A DNA stretch of 64,000 bases from JBFMGD01 sp040751775 (GTDB lineage Bacteria; Bacillota; Dethiobacteria; DTU022), in assembly GCA_040751775.1 (NCBI GenBank), contig JBFMGD010000008.1:18113-82112 (forward strand). The letters run 5' to 3'. Both the position numbers and the translations under genes were made by a program. Shown one piece after another: positions 36,850 to 45,024 of the stretch (positions are counted from its first letter, which is position 1; each line of letters begins with the position of its first letter). Below the pieces are notes generated by a model. That model ran no database searches. It was given only the letters and a program-made list of their open reading frames with translations, and was not told the DNA's origin.

Positions 36850-37747
36850 AGAAATAGCGCTTAAGCCGCTTCCGCCCGTCCGTCAAAGCATGGCCATATC
36901 TTTCGGCATCCCATCTCCAATGCTTTCGCGCTTTTTTCAATAGCAAGTTCACCCATCCGGCCGCAGCCTTCCGGTCACAGGGTAGCGGCCTTTCTCCCAG
37001 AGCCCGCGGGTATACCGTCAGGTAGCGGTGGAATGCGGGCGCCTCACGCCCGGCAATCGCCCGGGCCAGTTCCCGACTGGAGGCGATGGCCTGGCGGATG
37101 TGTTCATTTTTTCGGGTGTTAAAGGCGCCGTCGGGACGGTAGCGGTAATGCAGGAGCACTTCCGGCAGCCTGGCGATGCGGGCCTTTAAAGCGAGGCGGC
37201 TCCACAGGTCCCCGTCTTCATCAGGAATCATCCGATACCTCAGGTTGAATTGCCGAAGGGCTGCCATCCTCATTACTGCGGTAGGATGAGCAACGGGGTT
37301 ATCCCAAAGCAGAATCCATTCCAAGGGAGCCGGGGTTTTAGACCACCAGGGGGGTGTAATAATTTTCCCTTCGGAGTTGATTGACCGGACGTTTGTTCCA
37401 CACAGCCCATATTCAGGGTTTGCCTCCATAAACTCAACCTGATTGGCCAGGCGCTCAGGCAGGCTGATATCATCACTATCCATCCTGGCCATGTATTCGC
37501 CTCCGGCCAGGTCAATACCTATATTTAATGCGGCGGCAATTCCCCTGTTCTTTGAACTTTGGACAAGCTTGACCCGCCGATCATTATAAGCATTTACGAT
37601 AGCGGCACTGGAATCGGTTGAGCCGTCGTCAATGACCAGGAGTTCAAAGTCGGTGTAAGTCTGGTTTAAGATACTGTCGACTGCCTCCCGCAAATATTTT
37701 TCCCCGTTGAAAACAGGCAACACAACCGTTACTTTCGGCCTCCTCAA
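36827..37747 (-). CDS. GT2 glycosyltransferase (paralogue of the one at 22369)
   Basis: A 306-residue GT-A enzyme with VVLPVFNGEKYLREAV, IDDGSTDSSAAIVNAY, and ARMDSDDISLPERL. It has the same length and the same motif order as the plus-strand protein at 22369, including an AHPT segment and LPEVLLHYRYRPD. It converges on rmlD with a 23-base overlap. It closes the glycan locus. Confidence 0.85.
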   Translation of the reverse strand: MRRPKVTVVLPVFNGEKYLREAVDSILNQTYTDFELLVIDDGSTDSSAAIVNAYNDRRVKLVQSSKNRGIAAALNIGIDLAGGEYMARMDSDDISLPERLANQVEFMEANPEYGLCGTNVRSINSEGKIITPPWWSKTPAPLEWILLWDNPVAHPTAVMRMAALRQFNLRYRMIPDEDGDLWSRLALKARIARLPEVLLHYRYRPDGAFNTRKNEHIRQAIASSRELARAIAGREAPAFHRYLTVYPRALGERPLPCDRKAAAGWVNLLLKKARKHWRWDAERYGHALTDGRKRLKRYFSTITAHP

Positions 37748-37825
37748 TTTATCCCCTTCTCTTCATTTTGCAGATAACATGATCATAATTCATAAAAATA
37801 CCTCCAAATCGTACGCCTGTTTCCG

Positions 37826-38585
37826 GTGTTATTTTATGCCCGATCCTTTTTGAGGTGCACTCAGCACAATCTGGTATACGCTAAGCTGATCAAACATATG
37901 GGAAAAGAAAAAGCCCGGCAGTATGCTGAAGCCAATGAATATGCCATTATCTTTATCAAGGAGTTGATTAATCAAAAGAAGATCGACTGTGACTTTTCAA
38001 GACAAGCGGCATATGTATATACTCAGTCCGAAAAATACATAAAGCAAATACAAAATGAGGTAGAAGCTGCTTTAAGCCTTGGAATTAAAGCAGCATATAT
38101 TGAGCAGTTGCCTCTGCCGTTTGAGATAAAGGCGGCTGAACGTTTTGACAACCAGGCCCAGTTTCATCCCCGCAAGTATTTATTGGCGCTGGCAAAGGAA
38201 ATACCGGGAGACGGCAGCCATATATTTGAACAAACCAGGGCGGTAGATTTTCATAATCGAGTTTGCTCAAGAAACATTTGATTACCTGGATATGCCGTTT
38301 AGATGGTCAACGCAAGATTATACAACCCTGGACGATATTCCTTACGTGGGTAATATAACTTCAAAAAGCCCCAACGTGTACGTAGCCACCGGTTTTAAAA
38401 AATGGGGAATGACCAATAGTACAGTTTCCGCGATCTTGTTAAAGGACTTGATCGTGAAAGGCGAGAGTCCCTGGGCGCCGGTCTATGATCCCTCCAGATT
38501 TGAGGGAGATCCCATGATCAAAAATTTTGTGAGTATTAATGCCGATGTGATTAAGCATTCAATCAAAGAGGGCATAGAGATTTAG
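37826..38585 (+). pseudogene. DAO-type FAD-dependent oxidoreductase, N-terminus lost and internally deleted
   Basis: Two frames belong to one broken gene. From about 37850 the first frame matches the middle of glycine-oxidase-like FAD enzymes (LVYAKLIKHMGKEKA, LPLPFEIKAA, NQAQFHPRKYLLALA, GDGSHIFEQTRAVDFH). At about 38254 about 100 residues are missing and the frame changes; the second resumes as IEFAQETFDYLDMPF, RWSTQDYTTLDDIPYVG and TGFKKWGMTN to a stop at 38585. The N-terminal FAD loop is absent, as is any Rieske domain that many relatives carry. A second remnant with part of the missing middle lies at 58139. Confidence 0.75.
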
Positions 38586-38719
38586 TGGTTAAACCCCTTT
38601 GATCCGTTTGAGACGGTACCGGATTCGATCGTGTTTAGCCAAAGTTTTTTATAGGGAAGCCCGCTTACCGCTTCACGGGCAGCCTTGGCTTTTTCATCCA
38701 CCTCGCCGGCGAGGCCTCC

Positions 38720-38896
38720 ATTTGGATGGCCGCCCACGACGCGCAGCAAGGTGCGGATGAAACGAGAGAGATGGTTGCCCAGCAGGGGCGGGCGAAATTT
38801 TTAGGTAAGCGCTCCAAGGGGTTCCACGATGCCGGTGCCTGCTCGGTTGCCCTTATTTTTAAAGTAATGGCGGAAAAGCTTCCGCTGCCTTATTGA
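38720..38896 (+). pseudogene. C-terminal remnant of a dihydroxyacetone kinase L subunit (DhaL)
   Basis: In the plus-strand frame ending at TGA 38894-38896, about 57 residues read WMAAHDAQQGADETREMVA, then GRAKFLGKRSKGFHDAGA. This matches the DhaL ADP-binding end, where GRAxYLGERSxGHxDPGA is conserved, with several key positions changed. No start or upstream portion is recognisable. It overlaps the stop of the sigma-54 regulator by seven bases. Confidence 0.55.
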
Positions 38897-40326
38897 ATTG
38901 CCAGGCGTTTGAGCCTTTGTTGGAGATTTTGTCTGGACATACCCAGGGCTTTGGCTGTTCGCGAAATATTCTGCTGGTTGTTATTCAAAGTCTCGCTAAT
39001 AATTTCATTTTCTATCTGTAACAGCAGCTGCTTGAGACTGCGGGACTCACTGTTGTCTTCATAGATAGAGTGGTAACTGTACTTAACCCCTTTATACTTC
39101 TGCAGTAGGTGTGCCGGAATGTGTCTTAATTCTATTAAGGCGGCGTTTTCTTCAGCAAAGTTCATGGCATGTTCCACGGCATGCAGCAGTTCACGCACGT
39201 TCCCGGGCCAACTGTGTTGATGAAATACGGTCATTACTTCGGGGATCACGTCGCCTACAGCCTTGTTCATAATCTTGTTCGCCTGCCGGATAAAGTGGCG
39301 CACCAGGAGAGGCAGATCGCCCGTGCGATCCCGCAGGGGAGGGATGGTCAAGGTAACCACGGCCAGGCGGTAGTAGAGGTCCTGCCGCAGGCTGTTCCTG
39401 TTGATTGCTTCCTGGGGATCTGTGTTTAAGGCGCTGATAATCCTCGGATTTACCCGGATATCTGTTTGGCCGCCCAACCTCCGGATTGTTTTTGATTCGA
39501 GCACCCGCAGCAATTTGCTTTGCAGGGAAACGTCCATGGAGCTAATTTCATCCAGGAAAAGGGTTCCCTGGTCCGCTTCTTCAAACAGCCCCGGTTTATC
39601 TTCCGACCCGGTAAAGGCCCCTTTTTTCGTTCCAAAGAGTACGCTTTCCAGCAAAGTGGGCGGGATGGCAGCACAGTTGACGGCAACAAAAGGACTCTTG
39701 GCGCGAAGACTGAAATTGTGTATGCTCTGGGCGAAGAGCTCTTTACCGGTACCGGTTTCTCCATAAATCAGTACCGGTGACATGTTCACGGCAATGCGCC
39801 GGGCAAATTCAACAGTTCCCTGTATCGCGGCGCTTTCTCCGACAATGTCCTCAAAGGTATACTGGGTCCCGTTTTTAGTATGGTTTGTATAGAGCTGTTT
39901 TTGCAAATGGATGACAGTGTCAACCAGCTGCTTCTTCTTGGTTATATCACTGTTTACTGAAACAGCTCCGATAATTTTTCCTTGGAATATAATTGGAAAT
40001 GTGTTTGTAATGATATTGATCTTTGTGCCATTTTTGGTAAAATAGGTTGCCTGGTGGTTTTTCACCGGCTTCCCCGTTTTCAGAACCTTGAGTAGAATAC
40101 TGCTATCCTCATCAAGCTGGTAGGCCTCGGTAATATGCTTACCTAAAACATGGGCGGCCTTGTTGTTCTCAATTTGCTCCAGGGCCTTGGAATAAAAAAA
40201 GGTTTTACCGGTACTATCCACAATATGAATACCGTCTTCAATAATATTTAAGGAATGAGCCAGGAGCTCGCGCTCAACTGTTTTAGCCAACCGCGCTGTT
40301 TGGTGCCGCCCTATTTCCGGACCCAA
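38890..40326 (-). CDS. Sigma-54-dependent activator with PAS domain (RocR-like)
   Basis: A 478-residue enhancer-binding protein. A PAS domain spans about residues 20-135. The AAA+ domain (about 160-395) has Walker A GETGTGKE at 189-196, the sigma-54 contact loop as GAFTGS (236-241; the usual last residue is Ala) and LFLDEISSM as Walker B. A Fis-type helix-turn-helix closes the protein (SRTAKALGMSRQNLQQRL). The TTG at 40326 is chosen because GGAGGG lies six bases upstream. The frame stays open to a GTG at 40446, but that stretch overlaps a palindromic site and is not conserved-looking. It is divergent from the methyltransferase operon and very likely activates it from the -24/-12 promoter at 40538. 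Confidence 0.88.
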   Translation of the reverse strand: MGPEIGRHQTARLAKTVERELLAHSLNIIEDGIHIVDSTGKTFFYSKALEQIENNKAAHVLGKHITEAYQLDEDSSILLKVLKTGKPVKNHQATYFTKNGTKINIITNTFPIIFQGKIIGAVSVNSDITKKKQLVDTVIHLQKQLYTNHTKNGTQYTFEDIVGESAAIQGTVEFARRIAVNMSPVLIYGETGTGKELFAQSIHNFSLRAKSPFVAVNCAAIPPTLLESVLFGTKKGAFTGSEDKPGLFEEADQGTLFLDEISSMDVSLQSKLLRVLESKTIRRLGGQTDIRVNPRIISALNTDPQEAINRNSLRQDLYYRLAVVTLTIPPLRDRTGDLPLLVRHFIRQANKIMNKAVGDVIPEVMTVFHQHSWPGNVRELLHAVEHAMNFAEENAALIELRHIPAHLLQKYKGVKYSYHSIYEDNSESRSLKQLLLQIENEIISETLNNNQQNISRTAKALGMSRQNLQQRLKRLAIQ

Positions 40327-40412
40327 GGTTTTCCCTCCATCAGGTGCAAATATTTTTGCGTTTGTTACTAGATTCGTCGTAACATTCAGAAATCCTGCTC
40401 TCTTTTCGGGTG

Positions 40413-40444
40413 GCAAGAAATAATTGCACGCAATAATTTCTTGC
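40413..40444. promoter_or_regulatory. Palindromic upstream activating site
   Basis: GCAAGAAATAATTG (40413-40426) and CAATAATTTCTTGC (40431-40444) are inverted copies with one mismatched pair around a 4-base centre. The site ends 94 bases upstream of the -24 element, the usual position for an activator of this class, and also lies upstream of the regulator's own start, so autoregulation is possible. Confidence 0.65.
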
Positions 40445-40537
40445 ACTTTGCCTTGCTCCGATGGCCTCTGGTCCTCCCTAAAACCAACTTTTTCGGCCTT
40501 GTTTTATACACGGTTGCCAATATTAATGTAATTGGAT

Positions 40538-40553
40538 TGGCATCTCTTTTGCA
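40538..40553 (+). promoter_or_regulatory. Sigma-54 (-24/-12) promoter of the methyltransferase operon
   Basis: TGGCAT (40538-40543), five bases, then TTGCA (40549-40553). The GG and GC dinucleotides are exactly ten bases apart, as sigma-54 requires, and only the sixth base of the -24 box departs from TGGCAC. Transcription should start near 40564, 36 bases before the first gene. Confidence 0.8.
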
Positions 40554-40599
40554 ATAAAAAGAGGTGTGTCGTAAATTGCATAGGGAGGATGTCTGAGAA

Positions 40600-41823
40600 G
40601 TGGCAAACATGGCTTATCTACAGGAAAAACCGATCGCAGTACTGGGTGCGGGCGCCGTGGGCAAAGCCCAGGCGGCTGATTGCACCCTAGCCGGTGCCAG
40701 GGTTCGTTTGTGTGACCTTCACCCGTTTTCAAAGAAGACTCTTTTCGGGGTTCGTGATAGTGGGATTAATTTTTACGGGAGCCAGCTGAACCTTTACAGT
40801 TTTGAGCGCTCCGGTGTGGCCTTTATGGAAAAGGTGACTGAGGATGTAGCGGAGGCCGTTAAAGGCGCGGGCCTGGTTATCGTGGCAACACCGGCTTTCG
40901 GTCACCAGGTGTTTTTTGAAAAATTGATCCCCTGCCTTGAAGACGGCATGGTCATTCATATTTTCCCGGACAACTTCGGGTCGCTGCTGCTGCGCAAAAT
41001 GATGCGGGAAGCAGGGTGCGAGAAAAAGGTAATCATCGGGGGTTGGTCCAGCGCGCCTTACGGCTGCCGGGTTGACATAAAAGGCGGCGTCGTCCTTCCC
41101 CGGATCCGTGTTTATTACCGCGCCATTACCCTGCGAGGGGCCGCCCTCCCCATGGCCGACCAGGAACAGTTCCTGGAAAGCGCCAAATACCTCGGCTCCA
41201 TGGACGCCATTACTAAAAACGGCGGCCTGGATCCCGGCGATACAGTGCTGGATATAGGTTTCAGCAATGTCAACCCCGTTTTGCACTGCCCCGGCACTAT
41301 TTTAGGCGTAGGGGTGATGGAAAACTGGGGCGTGATTTACGGCAAGGACAAATATGATTTTTCTATCTACTCCCATGCGTACTGTCCCTCCATCGCCAAG
41401 GTACAGTATGCTTTTTATCTCGAAGAATGCGCCCTCGCGGAAGCCATCGGCGTAGGGATCCAGCAGTTTGAGAAGAAGCATTTCTTCCACCGGGAAAGCA
41501 TATTGGGTGCGGAGTATATGGGCCCGGATTATGTCATCCCCTTTGAACAGCACGATTATATCCAATATGGAACAGGTCCCTTTGATATTAACAACCGGTA
41601 CATTACCGAGGACATTCCCGTAGGCTGCCATGTTTATCACCAATTGGGTCAAAGATTAGGGGTTAAAACACCGGTGATAGATTCCATGATTAACCTGGCG
41701 AATGCGATGATGGAAACATGTTATTATGATAAAGGGTACACACTTGCATATCTTGGAATCGGGCATATGGACAAAACAGCATTGAACCGGTATCTTAGGG
41801 AAGGCATCTGCGGCGGGGCATAA
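40600..41823 (+). CDS. Opine (octopine/nopaline) dehydrogenase family protein
   Basis: A 407-residue NAD(P)-dependent enzyme. The N-terminal Rossmann motif reads VLGAGAVGKAQAADCTLAGA, followed by VIVATPAFGHQ, and the C-terminal domain has the helical, metal-free substrate lobe of the octopine dehydrogenase family (with DYIQYGTGPFDINNRY). The family joins an amino acid to a 2-oxo acid or oxidises the resulting secondary amine. As first gene of a quaternary-amine operon it may oxidise an N-substituted amino acid left by demethylation (inference). The start is GTG 40600 with AGGGAGG at 40582-40588; ATG 40609 is possible. Confidence 0.8.
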   Translation: MANMAYLQEKPIAVLGAGAVGKAQAADCTLAGARVRLCDLHPFSKKTLFGVRDSGINFYGSQLNLYSFERSGVAFMEKVTEDVAEAVKGAGLVIVATPAFGHQVFFEKLIPCLEDGMVIHIFPDNFGSLLLRKMMREAGCEKKVIIGGWSSAPYGCRVDIKGGVVLPRIRVYYRAITLRGAALPMADQEQFLESAKYLGSMDAITKNGGLDPGDTVLDIGFSNVNPVLHCPGTILGVGVMENWGVIYGKDKYDFSIYSHAYCPSIAKVQYAFYLEECALAEAIGVGIQQFEKKHFFHRESILGAEYMGPDYVIPFEQHDYIQYGTGPFDINNRYITEDIPVGCHVYHQLGQRLGVKTPVIDSMINLANAMMETCYYDKGYTLAYLGIGHMDKTALNRYLREGICGGA

Positions 41824-41870
41824 CCCGTTCTCTTCCCGGTATCGGCCATATTGACGAGGAGGGTTGTCTG

Positions 41871-43346
41871 TTGAATTGGGACAGGTCGAGTTGTAGCAAC
41901 CAGGTTGACAATGCTTCTGTACAATTTTCGGTCCTTTCCAGGAATCAGCGTGAGCGCATATTCAGCGCCATCCTGGAAGTCCTGGAGCGCACCGGAACTA
42001 AAGTCTATAATGAAGAGGCTCTGGCCCTGCTCAAGAATGCCGGGTGCCGGTCAGACGGCGAAAGAGTATGGATCCCGTCCCGATTGGTGGAAAGGGCCGT
42101 TCGTTCAGCTCCTTCCCGTGTAACCCTGGCTGATCGTAACGGCAAGAGAAGGCTTTTTTTGGAAGGCAATAACACTTACTTTGGTCCAGGCCCGACAAAC
42201 CCTTACTTTATTGACCTGGAAACGGGAGAGCGGCGCAAGGTCACCAAGGAGGACGCCTGCAATGTTGCCACGCTGGTGGACTGTTTGCCTGGTATGGATT
42301 TCTGCATGTCCTTGGCCAGTATTTCCAATGTGACGCCTGTACTGGCGGATGTACATGAAGTGCATGCCATGCTTACATCTACTACGAAACCGGTTGTTAC
42401 CTGGGCTTTTAACCTCCAAAACAATGAGACTATCGTCTCCATGTGCGAAGCCGTGGCAGGCAGCGCGGCGGAGTTAAGAGACAACCCGTTTCTAGCGCTC
42501 TATGCGGAACCGGCCACACCCTTAAAGCATCCCAAGGAATCCCTGGACAAACTTTTTTACATGGCCGAAAAGGAGCTTCCCATTATTTACACCCCGGGGG
42601 TCCAGGGTAGCGCCACCGCTCCCGCTTCCCTGGCCGGGGTGATCGTCATAGCGGCCGCAGATTGCCTGGCGGGGCTGGTCATGCACCAGCTAAAGAAGGA
42701 AGGGGCTCCCTTTATTGCCGGTGGGGTCACCACCAATATGGATATGAAAACCATGATTCATTGTTATGCTTCTTCTCCCGACTTTTGCCTGATGCACGCC
42801 GGTTATACCGAGCTGATCCAACACCTCAACCTGCCTATGTTCAGCACCGCCGGCTGCAGTGATTCCAAGGTGCTGGATATGCAGGCGGCCATCGAGTATG
42901 CCCTCTCTATATACAGCGCCGCCTTAAGCGGCGCCAACCTGGTCCATGATGTCGGTTTTCTGGAATCGGGGATGTCCGCCTCGTTGCAGGGCCTGGTGAT
43001 GGGTGATGAAATCATCAGCTACGTGCGCAAAATGGTGCAGGGGATAAGGGTCGACAGCGATACCCTGGCCCTGGATGTAATCGATTCCGTGGGGCCCGGG
43101 GGGCATTTCCTGCAGGAGATGCATACGCTGCAAAACTTTAAAACGCAATTTTGGCTGCCCAAGTTGATTAACCGTGAGAATTATGCGTCCTGGGATCTGA
43201 ACGGGAAAATTACCTACGACCAGCGGCTCACGGCTAAGGCGCGGCAGCTGCTCCAGGAGCATCAACCACAGCCTCTGGGGGATGATTTAAAAGCCGAATT
43301 GCTGAGAATCTTGAACCGTGCGGAAACGGAAAAAGCAGGTATATAA
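41871..43346 (+). CDS. MttB-family methylamine:corrinoid methyltransferase homologue 1
   Basis: A 491-residue TIM-barrel protein of the trimethylamine methyltransferase (MttB) superfamily. Landmarks are FGPGPTNPYFIDLETGERR, PIIYTPGVQGSATAPASLAG, and a C-terminal SVGPGGHFLQEMHTL. There is no in-frame TAG, so it is of the pyrrolysine-free kind, like MtgB (glycine betaine) and MtpB (proline betaine), which pass a methyl group from a quaternary amine to a corrinoid protein. No corrinoid protein gene is in the window. The TTG start has GAGGAGGG seven bases upstream. A second homologue closes the operon. Confidence 0.88.
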   Translation: MNWDRSSCSNQVDNASVQFSVLSRNQRERIFSAILEVLERTGTKVYNEEALALLKNAGCRSDGERVWIPSRLVERAVRSAPSRVTLADRNGKRRLFLEGNNTYFGPGPTNPYFIDLETGERRKVTKEDACNVATLVDCLPGMDFCMSLASISNVTPVLADVHEVHAMLTSTTKPVVTWAFNLQNNETIVSMCEAVAGSAAELRDNPFLALYAEPATPLKHPKESLDKLFYMAEKELPIIYTPGVQGSATAPASLAGVIVIAAADCLAGLVMHQLKKEGAPFIAGGVTTNMDMKTMIHCYASSPDFCLMHAGYTELIQHLNLPMFSTAGCSDSKVLDMQAAIEYALSIYSAALSGANLVHDVGFLESGMSASLQGLVMGDEIISYVRKMVQGIRVDSDTLALDVIDSVGPGGHFLQEMHTLQNFKTQFWLPKLINRENYASWDLNGKITYDQRLTAKARQLLQEHQPQPLGDDLKAELLRILNRAETEKAGI

Positions 43347-43376
43347 CAAATCAATCCATAGCACAAGGGTGAATTT

Positions 43377-44228
43377 ATGAAAAAGAGAAAAACTGTCGTT
43401 GATTTTATGAAAATGAAAAAACAGGGAGACCAGGTTGCCTGGATCACCGCTTACGAATACCTGGCCGCCTCCTACGCCGAGCAGGCGGGTATGGACATGG
43501 TCCTGGTGGGCGACTCCCTGGGTATGGTTCTCCTGGGATACGAAAGCACTATTCCCGTGACCATGTCTGACTGTATATCCCACTGCCAGGCGGTTCGCCG
43601 CGGAGCCCCCAACACCTGGGTTATCGGAGATATGCCTTTTCTCTCTTACCAGCAGTCCGACCAGCAGGCCGTTGAAAACGCCGGCCGGTTTTTCAAGGAA
43701 GCCGGGGTGGATTGCATCAAGCTTGAGGGTGGGCAGCGGGTCGCCGACCGGATTAAGGCCATCACGAACGGCGGTATGCTGGTGATGGGACATATCGGCC
43801 TGACTCCCCAAAGCTCCGGCCAGCTGGGCGGCTTTGTCGCGCAGGGCCGGGATGTGGGCAGCGCGCGGGAAGTGATCAAGGACGCCCTGGCCGTTGAGAA
43901 GGCGGGGGCCTACGCTTTGCTGGTGGAGGCGGTGCCGCCCGAGGTAACCGCCTTTATGCGAGAGAGGCTCTCTATACCGGTTTACTCCATCGGCGCCGGC
44001 CCCTCGGACGGGCAGCTCTTGATCTCCAGCGACCTGTTAGGTAAGTTCCAGGCTTTCACCCCCAAATTTGTCAAAAAATACGCCAATCTTGCGGAAATTG
44101 AAATTAGCGCTTACCGGGCCTACATTGCAGATGTAAAAAGCGGGGCGTTTCCGGCGGAGGAACACGTTTATCATATTACTGAACCGCCGGAAGCCTTTGC
44201 GGAGCTGTTTAAAGAGTTGGCCGAGTAG
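43377..44228 (+). CDS. panB: Ketopantoate hydroxymethyltransferase homologue
   Basis: A 283-residue PanB. AWITAYEYLAASYAEQAGMDMVLVGDSLGMV carries the metal and substrate residues in separate blocks (the second is LVGDSLGM), and IKLEGG, MGHIGLTPQS and YSIGAGP follow as in true PanB. PanB adds a hydroxymethyl group from methylene-tetrahydrofolate to 2-oxoisovalerate for coenzyme A. No panC or panD is near. Inside a methyl-transfer operon it may serve a different 2-oxo acid, or run in the reverse sense (inference). AAGGG precedes the ATG. Confidence 0.85.
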   Translation: MKKRKTVVDFMKMKKQGDQVAWITAYEYLAASYAEQAGMDMVLVGDSLGMVLLGYESTIPVTMSDCISHCQAVRRGAPNTWVIGDMPFLSYQQSDQQAVENAGRFFKEAGVDCIKLEGGQRVADRIKAITNGGMLVMGHIGLTPQSSGQLGGFVAQGRDVGSAREVIKDALAVEKAGAYALLVEAVPPEVTAFMRERLSIPVYSIGAGPSDGQLLISSDLLGKFQAFTPKFVKKYANLAEIEISAYRAYIADVKSGAFPAEEHVYHITEPPEAFAELFKELAE

Positions 44229-44323
44229 CTTATAGCTCCGGGCTCCGCTCCACGAAGGAGGTGGTCCATCGCGGGCAAGAAAAGAATGCCGAGATAGGGT
44301 GTAAAGGGGGTATAGAGGTCATA

Positions 44324-44971
44324 ATGGAAGGTGTCACCGTTTTTTTTCAATACTTGTGGGAGATAAGAGATTCCCTGATGCTGTTGACTGCCCGCCACGC
44401 CTGGATGTCCCTGGCCGGGGTGGTATTGGGTACGGTAACCGCCGTTCCCATCGGCGTTTTTATCTCCCGAAGGCCGGGGCTGGCTAACTTCACCATAGAT
44501 GTGGCGGGAATGCTCTACACGATACCTTCCCTGGCTTTGCTTGGTTTTCTGTTACCCTTTGTCGGTTTGGGGTGGCTGCCTACGATTCTGGCTCTGGTCA
44601 TCTACTCGTGGCTACCGGTCTTACGAAACACCTGTACAGGTATTATGAATGTAGATCCCGCCGCAAAAGAAGCGGCCAAAGGAATGGGGGCCACATCGTT
44701 TCAACTGCTGCTCCGCGTTGAGCTGCCGCTGGCTTTACCGGTGATTATGGCAGCCATTCGAACCGTCGCCGTGCTTACCGTGGGTATTACCATTATGGGG
44801 GCGCTCGTCGGCGCCAGGGGTTTGGGCGAGCTGATCTTTCAGGGGCTTTCGATGATGGACAATCGCCTCATCTTGGCGGGAACGATCCCGGTGTCGGCCA
44901 TGGCGCTTCTGTTTGACCAGGTGTTGGGTCTTCTAGAGCGAAAGCTCAAGGTTGTAACCGGTAGTGCATGA
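44324..44971 (+). CDS. ABC transporter permease, quaternary-amine (OpuCB/OpuCD type)
   Basis: A membrane protein of about 215 residues with five to six hydrophobic segments. The cytoplasmic coupling loop reads NVDPAAKEAAKGMGATSFQLLLRVELPLALP, within which EAAKGMG is the family core, as in glycine betaine/carnitine/choline importers. The frame is open to a GTG at about 44261, but the ATG at 44324 matches the family start and has GAGG upstream. It partners the permease at 47057. Confidence 0.85.
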   Translation: MEGVTVFFQYLWEIRDSLMLLTARHAWMSLAGVVLGTVTAVPIGVFISRRPGLANFTIDVAGMLYTIPSLALLGFLLPFVGLGWLPTILALVIYSWLPVLRNTCTGIMNVDPAAKEAAKGMGATSFQLLLRVELPLALPVIMAAIRTVAVLTVGITIMGALVGARGLGELIFQGLSMMDNRLILAGTIPVSAMALLFDQVLGLLERKLKVVTGSA

Positions 44972-45024
44972 TGCTGCCGAATATCAATACATCAGTATCA
45001 TACCAAAAAGAGGAGGATTAACGT

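Noticed and set aside
38592..38720. Minus-strand frame with about 40 codons ending before 38592
   Set aside because: It looks protein-like but matches no family I recognise, and it overlaps the DhaL remnant region.
41871..43346. Possible pyrrolysine in the MttB homologues
   Set aside because: Neither MttB-family frame has an internal TAG, so they belong to the pyrrolysine-free group.
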